DNA of 64,000 nt from Planctomycetota bacterium (GCA_021604805.1 BQJR01000001.1:1113102-1177101); one strand, 5' to 3'. Counted from the stretch's first letter, positions 52,082 to 61,461 are shown. Notes: generated by a model from the sequence alone, not told the origin. Numbers and translations: made by a program.

Positions 52082-52618
52082 TCAGTCGCGCACAGTCGGA
52101 CCGCGATAGCCCTGCATGCCGCCGGTGACGTTGAACACGTGCCGGTAGCCGCGGTCGGCCACGAGCTTGGCAGCGGTCTCGCTGCGCCCGCCGCCCGCAC
52201 ACACGAAGTGCATCGGCGTGCCGTCGCGCTTGATCTCGTTGAGCCGCTTCTCGAGCTCGTCGACGGGAATGTGCGCGGCGCCGGGGATGTGGCCGGTGGA
52301 CCACTCCTGCGCGGTGCGCACGTCGATCACATAAGCGCTGCCCGCTTCGACCTTGGCTTGCAGCGCCTTGCCGTCGAGGTGTTGGTAGAGCCGGCCTTCG
52401 CGCACCATCAGATGGTCGACGTCGTCGCCACGCGCCAAGGCTTCGATGAACTTCTGCTGCACCGCGAACTTGCCGTCGAACTCATCGACGGTCTGTCGTG
52501 AAGACCCGGCTTCCGCGCGCAGCGCCACGAGCTTGTCTTCGAGATCAGCAGCACGCTTGCGCGCGCTCATCGCTGCGAGCAGCGCGAGGACAGCCAGGAT
52601 CAGGGCCGCGAGGTCCAT
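52082..52618 (-). CDS. Membrane-anchored rhodanese-like protein
   Basis: 178 residues. The N-terminal membrane helix (MDLAALILAVLALLAAM) is followed by a coiled coil (residues 18-45) and a linker. The rhodanese domain has AYVIDVRTAQEWSTGHIPGA and the active-site loop FVCAGGGRSETAA, with the catalytic Cys followed by Gly-Gly-Gly-Arg-Ser. It would transfer sulfane sulfur or bind a thiol partner at the membrane. It stands alone between divergent mutY and the HD-GYP gene. Confidence 0.88.
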   Translation of the reverse strand: MDLAALILAVLALLAAMSARKRAADLEDKLVALRAEAGSSRQTVDEFDGKFAVQQKFIEALARGDDVDHLMVREGRLYQHLDGKALQAKVEAGSAYVIDVRTAQEWSTGHIPGAAHIPVDELEKRLNEIKRDGTPMHFVCAGGGRSETAAKLVADRGYRHVFNVTGGMQGYRGPTVRD

Positions 52619-52810
52619 GGTGCATCTCCGTTGTTTGCGTGCGCCGAGAGTTCAGGTGCGTCGAGCGATGGCGTGCGCCGAGCCCTTCCCTGGGCGACAC
52701 GGCGCGGCCCGGCCTGCGACAAGACGCCTGGGCGTCGAGCGCGGGGGAGTGTACCCAAGCGCGCGGCGGGATCTCACGCACGTCGCGCGCGAAAGCGTAG
52801 GCTCGCGCCG

Positions 52811-53920
52811 ATGAAGTCCTCGACCTCGCCCGCGCTCCCCGACCCACGCAAGCTGCGCCGTCGTCTGCTCGCCTGGTACGAGGCCCGGGCGCGAGATCTG
52901 CCGTGGCGCACGAGCGGCGATCCTTGGGCCGTGTTGCTCAGCGAGATCTTGCTGCAGCAGACAACCGTGGCGGCTGCCACTCCTTACTACGAGCGCTTGC
53001 TGGCGCGCTGGCCCGACGCCGCCGCGCTGGCCGCCGCGCCGCTCGACGAGCTGCTCGCGGAGTGGGCCGGGCTGGGTTACTACCGGCGTGCGCGCTTGCT
53101 GCATCGCACGGCGAACGTGGTGGCGGAGCGCGGCGGCGAGTTGCCGCGCGCGCACGCCGAGCTGCTCGCGCTGCCCGGCATCGGGCCTTACACCGCCGCC
53201 GCCGTGGCTTCGATCGCGCACGGTGAAGCTGTGGCCGCCGTCGATGGCAACGTGGAGCGCGTGGTCGCACGGCTGATCGGTTTGCGCGACGACGTGCGTC
53301 GGCAGCCGGGCAAGCGTCGCCTGGCGCAAGCGGCTCAGGCGCTGCTCGCACCACGACGCCCGGGCGACTGGAACCAGGCCGTGATGGAACTCGGCGCCAC
53401 GCTCTGCAAGCCGCGCTCGCCCGACTGCCCGGCCTGCCCCTTGCGCGTGGACTGCGTGGCGCACGCGCGGGGCGACGTCGAGGCCTATCCGGTGTTGCCC
53501 GCGCGCACGCCGCCCACGCCGGTCACGCTCGTGGCAGCCGTGATCGTGCGACGCGGCCGCGTGCTGTTGCGTCTGCGCGAGAACGCACCGAACGCCGGCT
53601 TCCTCGAGCTGCCCGGCGCCACGCTGCCCGAGGAGCAACTCACCCCCGACGGCGCGCCGCTCGACGGCCCAGCTGCCCTCGTCGCCGCGCTGCACGACGC
53701 CCACGCCTTGAAACTCGAGGTGCGCGAAGCCCTGCCGCTCCACAAACACGCGATCACCCGCTGGCGACTGCGCGTGCATCCCTTCCGCGCAACGCTAAGC
53801 TCGGGCGCGGCGCGCGCTCCCTTGCGCTGGTGGAGCGCGAGCGACAGCAGCCCGCCCCTCACCACTGCCAGCCGTCGCATCCTCGCGTCGGCCCAGCCCG
53901 AACTCCTGCAACTGAGCTGA
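52811..53920 (+). CDS. mutY: A/G-specific adenine DNA glycosylase MutY
   Basis: 369 residues. It removes adenine mispaired with 8-oxoguanine. The catalytic Glu is in LLSEILLQQTTV, the helix-hairpin-helix is LPGIGPYTAAAVASIA, and the catalytic Asp is in AAVDGNVERVVARLIG. The [4Fe-4S] ligands are C-x6-C-x2-C-x5-C in CKPRSPDCPACPLRVDC. The C-terminal NUDIX-like domain (VIVRRGRVLLRLRENAP, FLELPGATLP) reads 8-oxoG. The ATG at 52811 is chosen over upstream in-frame starts because conserved text begins soon after. It starts the unit mutY-ygfZ-sfsA-fabI. Confidence 0.95.
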   Translation: MKSSTSPALPDPRKLRRRLLAWYEARARDLPWRTSGDPWAVLLSEILLQQTTVAAATPYYERLLARWPDAAALAAAPLDELLAEWAGLGYYRRARLLHRTANVVAERGGELPRAHAELLALPGIGPYTAAAVASIAHGEAVAAVDGNVERVVARLIGLRDDVRRQPGKRRLAQAAQALLAPRRPGDWNQAVMELGATLCKPRSPDCPACPLRVDCVAHARGDVEAYPVLPARTPPTPVTLVAAVIVRRGRVLLRLRENAPNAGFLELPGATLPEEQLTPDGAPLDGPAALVAALHDAHALKLEVREALPLHKHAITRWRLRVHPFRATLSSGAARAPLRWWSASDSSPPLTTASRRILASAQPELLQLS

Positions 53921-53921
53921 G

Positions 53922-54911
53922 ATGAGCGACCTCGACACTTCCCTCACGGCGCTGCGCGACGACGCAGCGCTGGTCAGCCCCGACAGCCGCTTCCTCGTGC
54001 GCGCGGCCGGCCCCGACCTGCTGCCCTGGCTCGAGCGCCTGTGCAGCATGCCGGTGCAAGACATCGCACCCGACCAAGTGCGCCGCGCCACGCTGATGGA
54101 CGGCAAGGGCAAGCTGCGCTGCGACCTGCGCGTGTTGTCACCGGCGAGCGAAGCGCGCGACCCGCAGACACCGAGCCTGCTGCTCGACCTGCCGAGTTCC
54201 ACGCACGCGAACATGCTGCGCTTGCTCGACATGTTCATCATCAAGGAGAAAGTCGAGCTCACCGACTTGTTCACCGAGCGCGTGCACCTCGCGCTGCTCG
54301 GGCCGCGCGCCGGCGAGGTGCTGGCGGCTTGCGAGTTGCCCGGCGTGCCGGAGGCGGGCGCGCTGGTGGAACTCAATCCAGGCGTGCTCGCGCTGCCCGA
54401 GAACCTCAGCGGCACCGGCGGCGTGGAGCTCTTCGTCGAGCGCGAGTCGGCGCGGGAATTGGTCGACGCCCTGCTCGCGCGCGGCGCCACGCGTGTGGAC
54501 AACGAGGCGCTCGAGATCACACGCCTGGAACACGGCATCCCGCGCTTCGACAAGGACCTCGCCGACGGCGTCATCCCGCTCGAGGCGCAACTCGAAGACT
54601 GGGTCTCCACCACCAAGGGCTGCTACCCGGGCCAAGAAGTCGTGGCGCGCATCCGCAACCTCGGACAAGTGGGGCGCAAACTCGTGCGCTTGCAGGCCGA
54701 AGGCGAGCACGCTCTCAGCGCGGACAGCGAGCTGCTCGGCTGCGGGGAGAGCGACGGCAAGACCGCGGGGAGCTTGAGCTCCTGGGTCGTCGATCCGGCG
54801 GGCTCGCGCACGCTCGCGCTGGCCTACGTGCGCCGCGCGTTCTGGAACAGCGGCACGCAGCTGCGCGTCGGCGACGTGCCCTTCACGGTGCACGACCTCG
54901 CAGCGAGCTGA
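53922..54911 (+). CDS. ygfZ: YgfZ/GcvT-like tetrahydrofolate-binding Fe-S maintenance protein
   Basis: 329 residues. The family signature KGCYPGQEVVARI (with the conserved Cys) is intact, with RATLMDGKGKLRCDLRV near the N-terminus and EHGIPRFDKDL before it. YgfZ proteins use folate in assembly or repair of certain Fe-S enzymes. It starts one base after mutY, which encodes a [4Fe-4S] enzyme, so the pairing is functionally plausible though not proven. Confidence 0.9.
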   Translation: MSDLDTSLTALRDDAALVSPDSRFLVRAAGPDLLPWLERLCSMPVQDIAPDQVRRATLMDGKGKLRCDLRVLSPASEARDPQTPSLLLDLPSSTHANMLRLLDMFIIKEKVELTDLFTERVHLALLGPRAGEVLAACELPGVPEAGALVELNPGVLALPENLSGTGGVELFVERESARELVDALLARGATRVDNEALEITRLEHGIPRFDKDLADGVIPLEAQLEDWVSTTKGCYPGQEVVARIRNLGQVGRKLVRLQAEGEHALSADSELLGCGESDGKTAGSLSSWVVDPAGSRTLALAYVRRAFWNSGTQLRVGDVPFTVHDLAAS

Positions 54912-54917
54912 GCGTCG

Positions 54918-55757
54918 GTGCGTTTCGACCCGCCGCTCACCGAAGCCACGTTGCTGCGTCGCTACAAGCGCTTCTTCGCCGACATCGAGTTCGACGACGG
55001 CACGCGCGACACCGCGCACACGAACAACACCGGCCGCATGACGGGCTGTTCCACGCCCGGCGCGCGCGTGCTCGTGTCGCGCGCACCGGCGGGCAACAAG
55101 CTCGCTTGGCGCTGGCACGCGGTGAAGCTCGGAAGCGTGTGGCAGTGCGTCGACACGCAGCTGCCGAACAAGCTCGTGGTCGAGGCCTTGCGCGCGCGAG
55201 AGATCCCGGAACTCGCACGCTACACCGGCGTGCGCGCCGAGGTGAAACTCGACGGCCCGAGCCGCTTCGACGCCGGCCTGTGGGAACTCAGCGCGGCCGA
55301 ACTCAGCGCGAGCGACGCGCCCGCCGCCGACGGCACACGCACGCGGCGCGCGCTGGCTGACTCACCGCGCGAGCCCCCGCCCGATCGCTCGCTCGCGGCT
55401 CGCCGTCGCGACCCCACGCGTGCGCGTGCACCCGACGCCGTGGTGGAGGTGAAGAACGTGACCTTACGCGACGGCCACCTCGCGCTCTTCCCCGACGCCC
55501 CCACCGAGCGCGGCCGCAAACACCTCGCCGAGCTCACCGCGCTGGCCCGCGCCGGCACGCGCGCGGTGCTGATCCCCTTCGTGGGCCGCAGCGACGTGCG
55601 CGCGTTCGACGCCGCCGTCGACATCGATCCCGCCTGGGCCCACGCGCTCGACAGCGCCGCCGACGCAGGCGTGCTCGTGCTGCCTCAGCAAGCGCGCCTC
55701 AGCAAGCGCGGCGCGCAACTCAGCGGGCCGCTGCCGTGGGAACGTCGCCCGCGCTGA
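54918..55757 (+). CDS. sfsA: SfsA family protein with an internal insertion
   Basis: 279 residues. Family marks: LLRRYKRFFADIEFDDG, AHTNNTGRMTGCSTPGA, WQCVDTQLPNKLVVEAL, VVEVKNVTLRDGHLALFPDA and ERGRKHLAELTAL. The E. coli protein is about 45 residues shorter; the difference is an Arg/Pro/Ala-rich, probably disordered insertion at about residues 125-172. The role is unclear (named for sugar fermentation stimulation; a nuclease-like fold has been proposed). GTG start at 54918, six bases after the ygfZ stop. Confidence 0.92.
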   Translation: MRFDPPLTEATLLRRYKRFFADIEFDDGTRDTAHTNNTGRMTGCSTPGARVLVSRAPAGNKLAWRWHAVKLGSVWQCVDTQLPNKLVVEALRAREIPELARYTGVRAEVKLDGPSRFDAGLWELSAAELSASDAPAADGTRTRRALADSPREPPPDRSLAARRRDPTRARAPDAVVEVKNVTLRDGHLALFPDAPTERGRKHLAELTALARAGTRAVLIPFVGRSDVRAFDAAVDIDPAWAHALDSAADAGVLVLPQQARLSKRGAQLSGPLPWERRPR

Positions 55758-55829
55758 AGCCCGACTTGACGGTGGTTGCATCCGCACTTCGGGCCGCGCA
55801 AGATCGACCCAGCCCCGAGGGAGTTGCGC

Positions 55830-56597
55830 ATGTTGCTCGAAGGAAAGACCGGTGTTCTGCTAGGCGTCGCGAACAAGCGCAGCATTGCGTTCGCGTGCGC
55901 CAAGGCTGCGTCGGCGCAAGGCGCCAAGCTGATCCTCACCTGTCAGAACGAGCGCCTCGAGGAGGCCACGCACAAGCTCGCCGAAGCGCTTCCCGGCGAG
56001 GCGCAAGTCGTGATCTGCGACGTGTCGAAGGATGAATCGCTCGACGCCGCCACCGAGGTCATCGCCGGGCTCGCGCCGCAACTCGACTTCTGCGTGCACT
56101 CGGTGGCCTTCGCCAACCGCGAAGAACTCGAAGGGCGCTTCTCGCAGACCAGCCGCTCCGGTTGGCACACGGCGCTCGACGTGTCGGCCTACTCGCTCAC
56201 CGCGGTCGCCAAGCGCTTCGCGCCGCTCATGACCGAAGGCGGCAGCCTGGTCACGATGAGCTACCTCGGCGCCGTGCGCGTGATGCCGAACTACAACGTG
56301 ATGGGCCCGGCCAAGGCCGCGCTCGAAGCCAGCGTGCGCTACCTCGCGAACGACTACGGGCCGCAAGGGGTGCGCGTGAACGCAGTGTCGTCGGGGCCGA
56401 TCCGCACGCTCGCCGCCAGCGGCATCAGCGGCTTCAGTCAGATCCTCGACATCGCCAAGGAACGCTCGCCGCTGCGTCGCAACACCACACCCGAAGAAGT
56501 CGGCGACGCCACGCTGTTCTTGCTGAGCGACCTCTCGCGCGGCGTCACCGGCACCACGCTGTGGGTCGACAGCGGGTACCACACGATGGGTTTGTGA
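55830..56597 (+). CDS. fabI: Enoyl-[acyl-carrier-protein] reductase FabI
   Basis: 255 residues. It catalyses the last reduction of fatty acid elongation with NADH. N-terminal GVLLGVANKRSIAFACAKA is the divergent Rossmann loop typical of FabI; LVTMSYLGAVRVMPNYNVMG and the catalytic Tyr-x6-Lys (YNVMGPAK) follow, then VNAVSSGPIRTLAASGI. The ATG at 55830 has GAGGGAG seven bases upstream; the 18 residues of open frame before it are not conserved. It lies 72 bases after sfsA. Confidence 0.95.
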   Translation: MLLEGKTGVLLGVANKRSIAFACAKAASAQGAKLILTCQNERLEEATHKLAEALPGEAQVVICDVSKDESLDAATEVIAGLAPQLDFCVHSVAFANREELEGRFSQTSRSGWHTALDVSAYSLTAVAKRFAPLMTEGGSLVTMSYLGAVRVMPNYNVMGPAKAALEASVRYLANDYGPQGVRVNAVSSGPIRTLAASGISGFSQILDIAKERSPLRRNTTPEEVGDATLFLLSDLSRGVTGTTLWVDSGYHTMGL

Positions 56598-56658
56598 GCG
56601 CGTGCGTCGCGTGAGCGCGGACTGCGCTCGCGCCACGACACAGCACGCCGCCTGAAGG

Positions 56659-57174
56659 CTACGGCGTCTCGAGCTTCAAGCTGCGCAGACGCAAGGCGCC
56701 GCCGCCCGACTCGCGGCACACGAACTCCACGAGGTGTCGACCGGGGCCGAACCAGCGTGTGCCGAGGTCGCTGTGCAGGGTGCGCGCGCTGGGGCGCCAG
56801 CCGTCGCGGGCGGGCACGAGCGGCTCACCGTTGATCAGGATCTCGTAGACCAGGCCACGTTCGTCGGGGGTCCACTCGAGTTGCAGGCGAGCGCTCTCAG
56901 CTTGCTCGACGGCGAACACGCAGGACCAGCGCTCGCCGAGCTCCTTCCAGGGCAGGCGGATCTCGCTGAGGTCGCCAGCCGTGACGCGTTCGGGTTTCGG
57001 TTGCGCAAGGCCGTCGAGGCGCCAAGCGAAGTCGGCGAACCGCAAGCTGCCGCGTGCTCTCGCGAGCTGCAGCTCGCCCTCGCGCGGGGTGTCGGCTGCG
57101 GTGTCGCGCTGGGCGGCGGGTGCGGCCAGGGCACCGAGGGCGGCGAGCAACACGATCGCGAGCGCGGCCTTCAC
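56659..57174 (-). CDS. Secreted protein of unknown function
   Basis: 171 residues with a signal peptide (ALAIVLLAALGALAAPAAQ). The mature part looks like a beta-sandwich (RLQLEWTPDERGLVYEILIN, GRHLVEFVCRESGGGALRLR), perhaps carbohydrate-binding-like, but no family was recognised. It begins with GTG overlapping the thiO stop (GTGA), so it is coupled to that gene although the two products have no obvious link. Confidence 0.65.
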   Translation of the reverse strand: MKAALAIVLLAALGALAAPAAQRDTAADTPREGELQLARARGSLRFADFAWRLDGLAQPKPERVTAGDLSEIRLPWKELGERWSCVFAVEQAESARLQLEWTPDERGLVYEILINGEPLVPARDGWRPSARTLHSDLGTRWFGPGRHLVEFVCRESGGGALRLRSLKLETP

Positions 57175-58295
57175 GACACGAGCGCCCGTTCGGGATCGAC
57201 GTCGCGCGGAGCGAAGGGTGCCAGGTTCACCGGCGGCGTGCGGCCGGCGAGCACGTCGGCCACGATGCGCGCGGTGATCGGTGCGAGCAGGATGCCGTTG
57301 CGGAAGTGACCGGTGGCGAGCACGAGGCCCGGCAGCTCGCGCACGGCGCCGAGATACGGCAGGCGGTCGCTCGTCCCCGGCCGCAAGCCGGCCCAGTTGT
57401 TCTCTTCGGTCATCGAGGCCGATGCCGGCAGCAAGCGCGCGGCGAGCTCGCGCAGGCGTCGCAGCGCGGCGGGCGTGGTGACCGCATCGAAGCCGGCGTC
57501 TTCCATGGTGGAGCCCACCAGGATGCGTCCGTCGGGGCGGGGCAAGAGGTAGCCGTCGCCATCATTGATCGTGGGACGCAACACTCCCGGCGCGCCGCGC
57601 AGCAACAAGATCTGACCGCGCACCGGGCGCACGTGCAGTTGCAGACCGAGGTCCGCGACCAAACCGCCGGACCACGCGCCGGCCGCGAGCACGACCGCGT
57701 CGGCGTGCAGACGCTGACCGCCTGCGAGCTGCACGCCCAGCACGCGACCGCCGCGCGTGCACAACGCCGCGACTTCGCAACGCGACGTGAGCTCCACACC
57801 GAATTGTTCCGCGCGACGTCGTAGCGCAGCCAACAAGCGCGGCGGCCGCACGCGCGCGCCGTGCGGTTGCCATCCCGCGCCGCTGATGTCGCTTCCGAGC
57901 CCGGGACATTCGGCGTCGAGCCGCGCGCGATCCCAACGCTCCACGGCGAAGCCCAGCTCCAAGCGACGACGCGTGGCGGTCTCGAGTTGCGCCTCACTGA
58001 GCCCGACTCCGGCGGGATACAGCATGCCGGCGTTCTCGTATTCGGCGGAGAGTCCCGTGTGCACTTGCAGCTCGCGCACGAACTCGAGGTAGAGCGCTTC
58101 GGAACGTTGCGCGAGTTCGATCAAGGGCGCGGGGTACTTCCACGGGCTGCTCGGCGTGAGCAATCCGGCCGCCACCCAGCTCGCGCGCTGGCCCGGCGTC
58201 TCGCGCTCGAGCACTTGCACGAGATGACCGTCGGCAGCGAGCGCCACCGCGCTCGCCAATCCCTGAATGCCGCCGCCGATCACCAAGACTTGCAT
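57171..58295 (-). CDS. thiO: ThiO/glycine-oxidase-like FAD-dependent amine oxidase
   Basis: 374 residues. N-terminal FAD fold MQVLVIGGGIQGLASAVALA with ERETPGQRASWVAAGLLTP (the ThiO-like WAAAGML segment). VRPVRGQILLLRG and the C-terminal GLRPGTSDRLPYLGAV and GHFRNGILLAPITA are typical of ThiO. It would oxidise glycine to the imine used for the thiazole of thiamine. No other thi genes are nearby, so a different amino acid substrate is possible. The ATG at 58295 begins the flavin-binding motif. Confidence 0.85.
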   Translation of the reverse strand: MQVLVIGGGIQGLASAVALAADGHLVQVLERETPGQRASWVAAGLLTPSSPWKYPAPLIELAQRSEALYLEFVRELQVHTGLSAEYENAGMLYPAGVGLSEAQLETATRRRLELGFAVERWDRARLDAECPGLGSDISGAGWQPHGARVRPPRLLAALRRRAEQFGVELTSRCEVAALCTRGGRVLGVQLAGGQRLHADAVVLAAGAWSGGLVADLGLQLHVRPVRGQILLLRGAPGVLRPTINDGDGYLLPRPDGRILVGSTMEDAGFDAVTTPAALRRLRELAARLLPASASMTEENNWAGLRPGTSDRLPYLGAVRELPGLVLATGHFRNGILLAPITARIVADVLAGRTPPVNLAPFAPRDVDPERALVS

Positions 58296-58391
58296 GCGCG
58301 CATGATGGCAAATGCGCGCGCCTCGCAAAGGGCTCGTCCGCCCTCGCCTGCCTCTCTTGGCCGCGCCGCTCTCGCGCTCTACGATGCGCGC

Positions 58392-58802
58392 ATGACCCAC
58401 GCCACCGAGCACCACCCCACCGCCTTCGTGCGCGCCCTCGCCCGGCGCCTGGCCGACGACACCCGCGTGGACGCGCTCTGGATCGAGGCCGAAACCAACG
58501 CCATCCAGTGGCCGCCCTTCGACCCGATCGACATCCACCTCGGCGTGCCCGAACCCTTCCTCGAAGCCCTGCGCGCCGAGTTCCTGCAGATCGTGCCCGA
58601 GCTCGACGCCGGCGCGCGCGATCTCTCGCAACAGGCCGCGCCCTTCAAGGGATTCGCCGGCAGCGGCGTGCTCGGCGACGGCACACCATTCACCTATCGT
58701 CTCGAGCGCACGAGCCAGATGGCCAAGGTGCCGCGACGCGGCGTGAACGTGCTGCTCGACCGCTCGGGCGGGTTGCTGATCCCGGCGCTCAGCTTCGAGT
58801 AG
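58392..58802 (+). CDS. Hypothetical protein
   Basis: 136 residues. No firm family; segments VDALWIEAETNAIQWPPFD and IDIHLGVPEPFLEAL recall small nucleotidyltransferase-like or toxin-antidote cap proteins, but the catalytic G-S-x-D pattern is missing. Divergent from thiO and convergent with the GNAT gene 16 bases downstream. The ATG is internal to a longer open frame with no conserved text before it. Confidence 0.6.
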   Translation: MTHATEHHPTAFVRALARRLADDTRVDALWIEAETNAIQWPPFDPIDIHLGVPEPFLEALRAEFLQIVPELDAGARDLSQQAAPFKGFAGSGVLGDGTPFTYRLERTSQMAKVPRRGVNVLLDRSGGLLIPALSFE

Positions 58803-58818
58803 GCCGCGGCGGCGGCGC

Positions 58819-59454
58819 TCAGGTTCGGAGCGCGCCGCAGTGCGACGGGTCGCGCTTGGCGAGGCGCGCGTCGAGGGTGTCGCGCACGGCGGGCCACTCG
58901 TCGCGCAAGATCGAGTAGTAGACGCTGTCGCGCCAAGCGCCGTCGGGCATCAAGAGGTGATGTCGGAAGGTGCCTTCTTCGTGGGCGCCCAAGCGCGCCA
59001 AGGCTGCGCGCGAGTGCGCGTTGCGCGCGTCGGTCTTGAACTCCACGCGCTCGCAACCCAGCGTGTCGAAAGCGAGTGCGAGCAGCAGACGCTTCACGGC
59101 CGGGTTCACGCCCTGCCCGCGATGCGACGCCGCCACCCAACTGAAACCGATCTCCACGCGACGGTGCTCGACCGACGGCACCAGGAAACCGCTCGCGCCG
59201 ATCCATTCACCACACGCGCGATGACGCACGGCCCAGATGCCACCCGCAGCGTTCGCCGGCATGTCGCGCATGCGCTCGAAGCCGCGCGCCCAGTCGTCGG
59301 GTCGCTCGGCGGCCATCGGCATGAAGCGGAAGGTGTCGCCGGGCAGGCTCGCGGCGTGCAGCGGCTCGCGATGTTCGTCGGCGAAGAGCTGCAACTCCAC
59401 GTGCTCACTTGTGAGCGGTCGTGTGGGCAGATCGAAACCTGCAGCGTGCATCAT
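58819..59454 (-). CDS. GNAT N-acetyltransferase, RimJ/RimL type
   Basis: 211 residues. Acetyl-CoA loop ASHRGQGVNPAVKRLLLALA (R/Q-x-x-G-x-G/A), then EFKTDARNAHSRAALARLGA and a final HHLLMPDGAWRDSVYYSIL, all typical of RimL-like enzymes that acetylate protein N-termini or small molecules. Substrate unknown. It lies 21 bases downstream of queF on the same strand. Confidence 0.88.
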   Translation of the reverse strand: MMHAAGFDLPTRPLTSEHVELQLFADEHREPLHAASLPGDTFRFMPMAAERPDDWARGFERMRDMPANAAGGIWAVRHRACGEWIGASGFLVPSVEHRRVEIGFSWVAASHRGQGVNPAVKRLLLALAFDTLGCERVEFKTDARNAHSRAALARLGAHEEGTFRHHLLMPDGAWRDSVYYSILRDEWPAVRDTLDARLAKRDPSHCGALRT

Positions 59455-59475
59455 GCAGCGCTCCTGGCCACGGGA

Positions 59476-59835
59476 TCAGCTCGCGCTGCCGTGCTCCGCG
59501 ATCACCACGGTGTGGATCCCGCCGCGCACCCAGAAGTCGCCTTCCACGCGCATGTGACGCGGCGACACGGCGGCGACCAAGTCGTCGAGGATCTGATTCG
59601 TGACGGCTTCGTGGAACGCGCCTTCGTCGCGGAAGGACCACAGGTAGAGCTTGAGCGACTTCAGCTCCACGCACTTGGCGTCAGGTGTGTACGCGATGCG
59701 GATCGTGGCGAAGTCGGGTTGGCCCGTCTTCGGACACAGACAGGTGAACTCGGGACACTCGAAGCGGATCACGTAGTCGCGCCCCGGGTTGGGGTTGTCG
59801 AAGGTCTCGAGGTCTTTGCTGGGTTGGCTGGGCAT
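59476..59835 (-). CDS. queF: preQ0 reductase QueF (type I)
   Basis: 119 residues, the short single-domain form. It reduces 7-cyano-7-deazaguanine to preQ1 with NADPH in queuosine synthesis. [18 protein letters not shown] holds the catalytic Cys, [20 protein letters not shown] the conserved Glu, and [11 protein letters not shown] closes the domain. The ATG at 59835 matches the family start; the open frame upstream overlaps the divergent region of the FHA gene. Confidence 0.95.
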   Translation of the reverse strand: MPSQPSKDLETFDNPNPGRDYVIRFECPEFTCLCPKTGQPDFATIRIAYTPDAKCVELKSLKLYLWSFRDEGAFHEAVTNQILDDLVAAVSPRHMRVEGDFWVRGGIHTVVIAEHGSAS

Positions 59836-59947
59836 GGCGCGAATCCTAACGACCGTGTCGTGCTCGCGCGAGACGTTGGGAGCGCGCACAGGCCATCGCG
59901 GCGTGCGTGCTGCCGTGGCGCTGTGCGCTTCGCTAGGCTGGCGTGCC

Positions 59948-60928
59948 ATGAACGACCTGCGACTGCGCGTCCTGCTCGACCACGACGTCGTGAACGAGCT
60001 GCTGCTCTCCGATCCGCTGAGCGTGGGGCGTGCCGCCGACAACGACCTGGTGCTCCACGACGAGGCCGTGTCCAGCCATCACGGCCATGTCGAACGCAGC
60101 GGGCAGAACTGGATCTTCACCGACGCGGGCAGCGCCAACGGGTCGCTCGTGGCGGCGGGCCCGCGCCTGCGCGCCGGCGACAGCGTGCCGCTCGACGAGC
60201 TCGTTCAGATCATGGTCGGGCGCACGGTGCTGGAGTTCGAACCGTGCGCAACGGCCACGCGCGACTCCCCCGCGCCCCGACGCCCCGCGCCGACCACCAC
60301 GCCACCGAGCGCTCCCCCACCCGCTGCGCGCCTCGTGATCGTGGAAGGCAACGATCGCCGCCTGCTGCGCCTGGTGCCACCGCGCGTGCTGATCGGTCGC
60401 GCCGAGGACTGCACCGTGCGCGTGAGCTGCGCGTCGGTGTCGCAACATCACGCCGAGCTGCGCGCCGATGCCGACGGCTGGTTGCTGCGCGACCTCGGCA
60501 GCACGAACGGAACGCGCGTGGGGCTGGTGCCGCTGCAAGCCGAGAAGCGCCTGGCCTCAGGCAGCCATCTGATCCTGGGACGCCTCGACCTGTTCTTCGT
60601 GCTCGACGACGCCGCCGAACCCGAGGGCGAGCAACGCGCCTTCCTGAAGTGGCTCACCGAGCAACGCGAACTCGACGACGCGCAGCTCGAGCAAGCACGC
60701 GCCGCGCAAGCCCGCGAAGGCTGCAGCGTCGACGTCGCGCTGGTGCACTCCGGCCTGATCGAACCCGGGCGACTCACCGAGTTGCGCCGTCAAGCCGCGC
60801 ACGAAGAACACGCGAGCCCGGCCGACGACGCCGAAGAGCAGGCCGAACGGAGACAGGCGCTCGGCCTGTTCCTGATCGCGCTGGCCGTGATCCTGGCGCT
60901 GCTGATCTGGCTCGCCCGCGACGCCTGA
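59948..60928 (+). CDS. Tail-anchored protein with two FHA domains
   Basis: 326 residues. The first FHA domain (about residues 20-95: [28 protein letters not shown]) and the second (about 138-205: [30 protein letters not shown]) both keep the phosphothreonine-binding Arg, Ser-x-x-His and Asn-Gly. A Pro/Thr-rich linker joins them. After a charged helix the C-terminus is a single membrane helix ([19 protein letters not shown]), so both FHA domains should face the cytoplasm. It is probably a reader of Ser/Thr kinase signals; no kinase is in the window. Confidence 0.88.
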   Translation: MNDLRLRVLLDHDVVNELLLSDPLSVGRAADNDLVLHDEAVSSHHGHVERSGQNWIFTDAGSANGSLVAAGPRLRAGDSVPLDELVQIMVGRTVLEFEPCATATRDSPAPRRPAPTTTPPSAPPPAARLVIVEGNDRRLLRLVPPRVLIGRAEDCTVRVSCASVSQHHAELRADADGWLLRDLGSTNGTRVGLVPLQAEKRLASGSHLILGRLDLFFVLDDAAEPEGEQRAFLKWLTEQRELDDAQLEQARAAQAREGCSVDVALVHSGLIEPGRLTELRRQAAHEEHASPADDAEEQAERRQALGLFLIALAVILALLIWLARDA

Positions 60929-60966
60929 GCCTTGGGCCAGGCGCCGCGAGACGAACCGGGCGCGGC

Positions 60967-61461
60967 TCAGAGGTAGCCGAGCTGCGAGAGCTTCTCGTTC
61001 ACGGCGTCGCCGCCGCTCTCAGCCAGGACCTTGGCGAGGTTCTTGAACTTCTCGGCGTCGGCGGGGAAACGCTTGCCGCCGGCGTCGAGCACGTCGACCG
61101 CATCGAGGGCGGCTTCGGGCGTGGCGGCGAGCATGTTGCAGATGCCCACGTAGAGCGCGGCGTCGACCTTGCTCGCGTGCGCGCCGCTGAGGCGCTCCAG
61201 CTCGGCCAGCGTCGCCTTGCCACTGCCCTGACGAGCCAGCGACTGGAGACGCAGCTTCTCAGCCTTCCACACCTTGGATTCGGGGGCCGATTCGGCCTCG
61301 GCCCGCTCGAGCACCTTGGGCGCCTCGGCTTCCACAGCCGCGTAGTCGCCCGCGTGGTAGCTGGCTTCGAGGGCGGCCAAGTCGTCATCCAAGGTGCCGC
61401 CGCCACAGGCCAGCGTGAGCGAGACGAGACAGGTGGCGAGCAGTGCGCGGCGCAGGGCCAT
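60967..61461 (-). CDS. Small TPR-like lipoprotein ending in LGYL
   Basis: 164 residues. Lipoprotein signal ending LTLAC, then Gly-Gly-Gly and an all-helical Ala/Glu/Lys-rich region resembling one or two TPR units (DLAALEASYHAGDYAAVEAE). It ends KLSQLGYL. No family recognised. Convergent with the FHA gene and divergent from the sat region. Confidence 0.65.
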   Translation of the reverse strand: MALRRALLATCLVSLTLACGGGTLDDDLAALEASYHAGDYAAVEAEAPKVLERAEAESAPESKVWKAEKLRLQSLARQGSGKATLAELERLSGAHASKVDAALYVGICNMLAATPEAALDAVDVLDAGGKRFPADAEKFKNLAKVLAESGGDAVNEKLSQLGYL

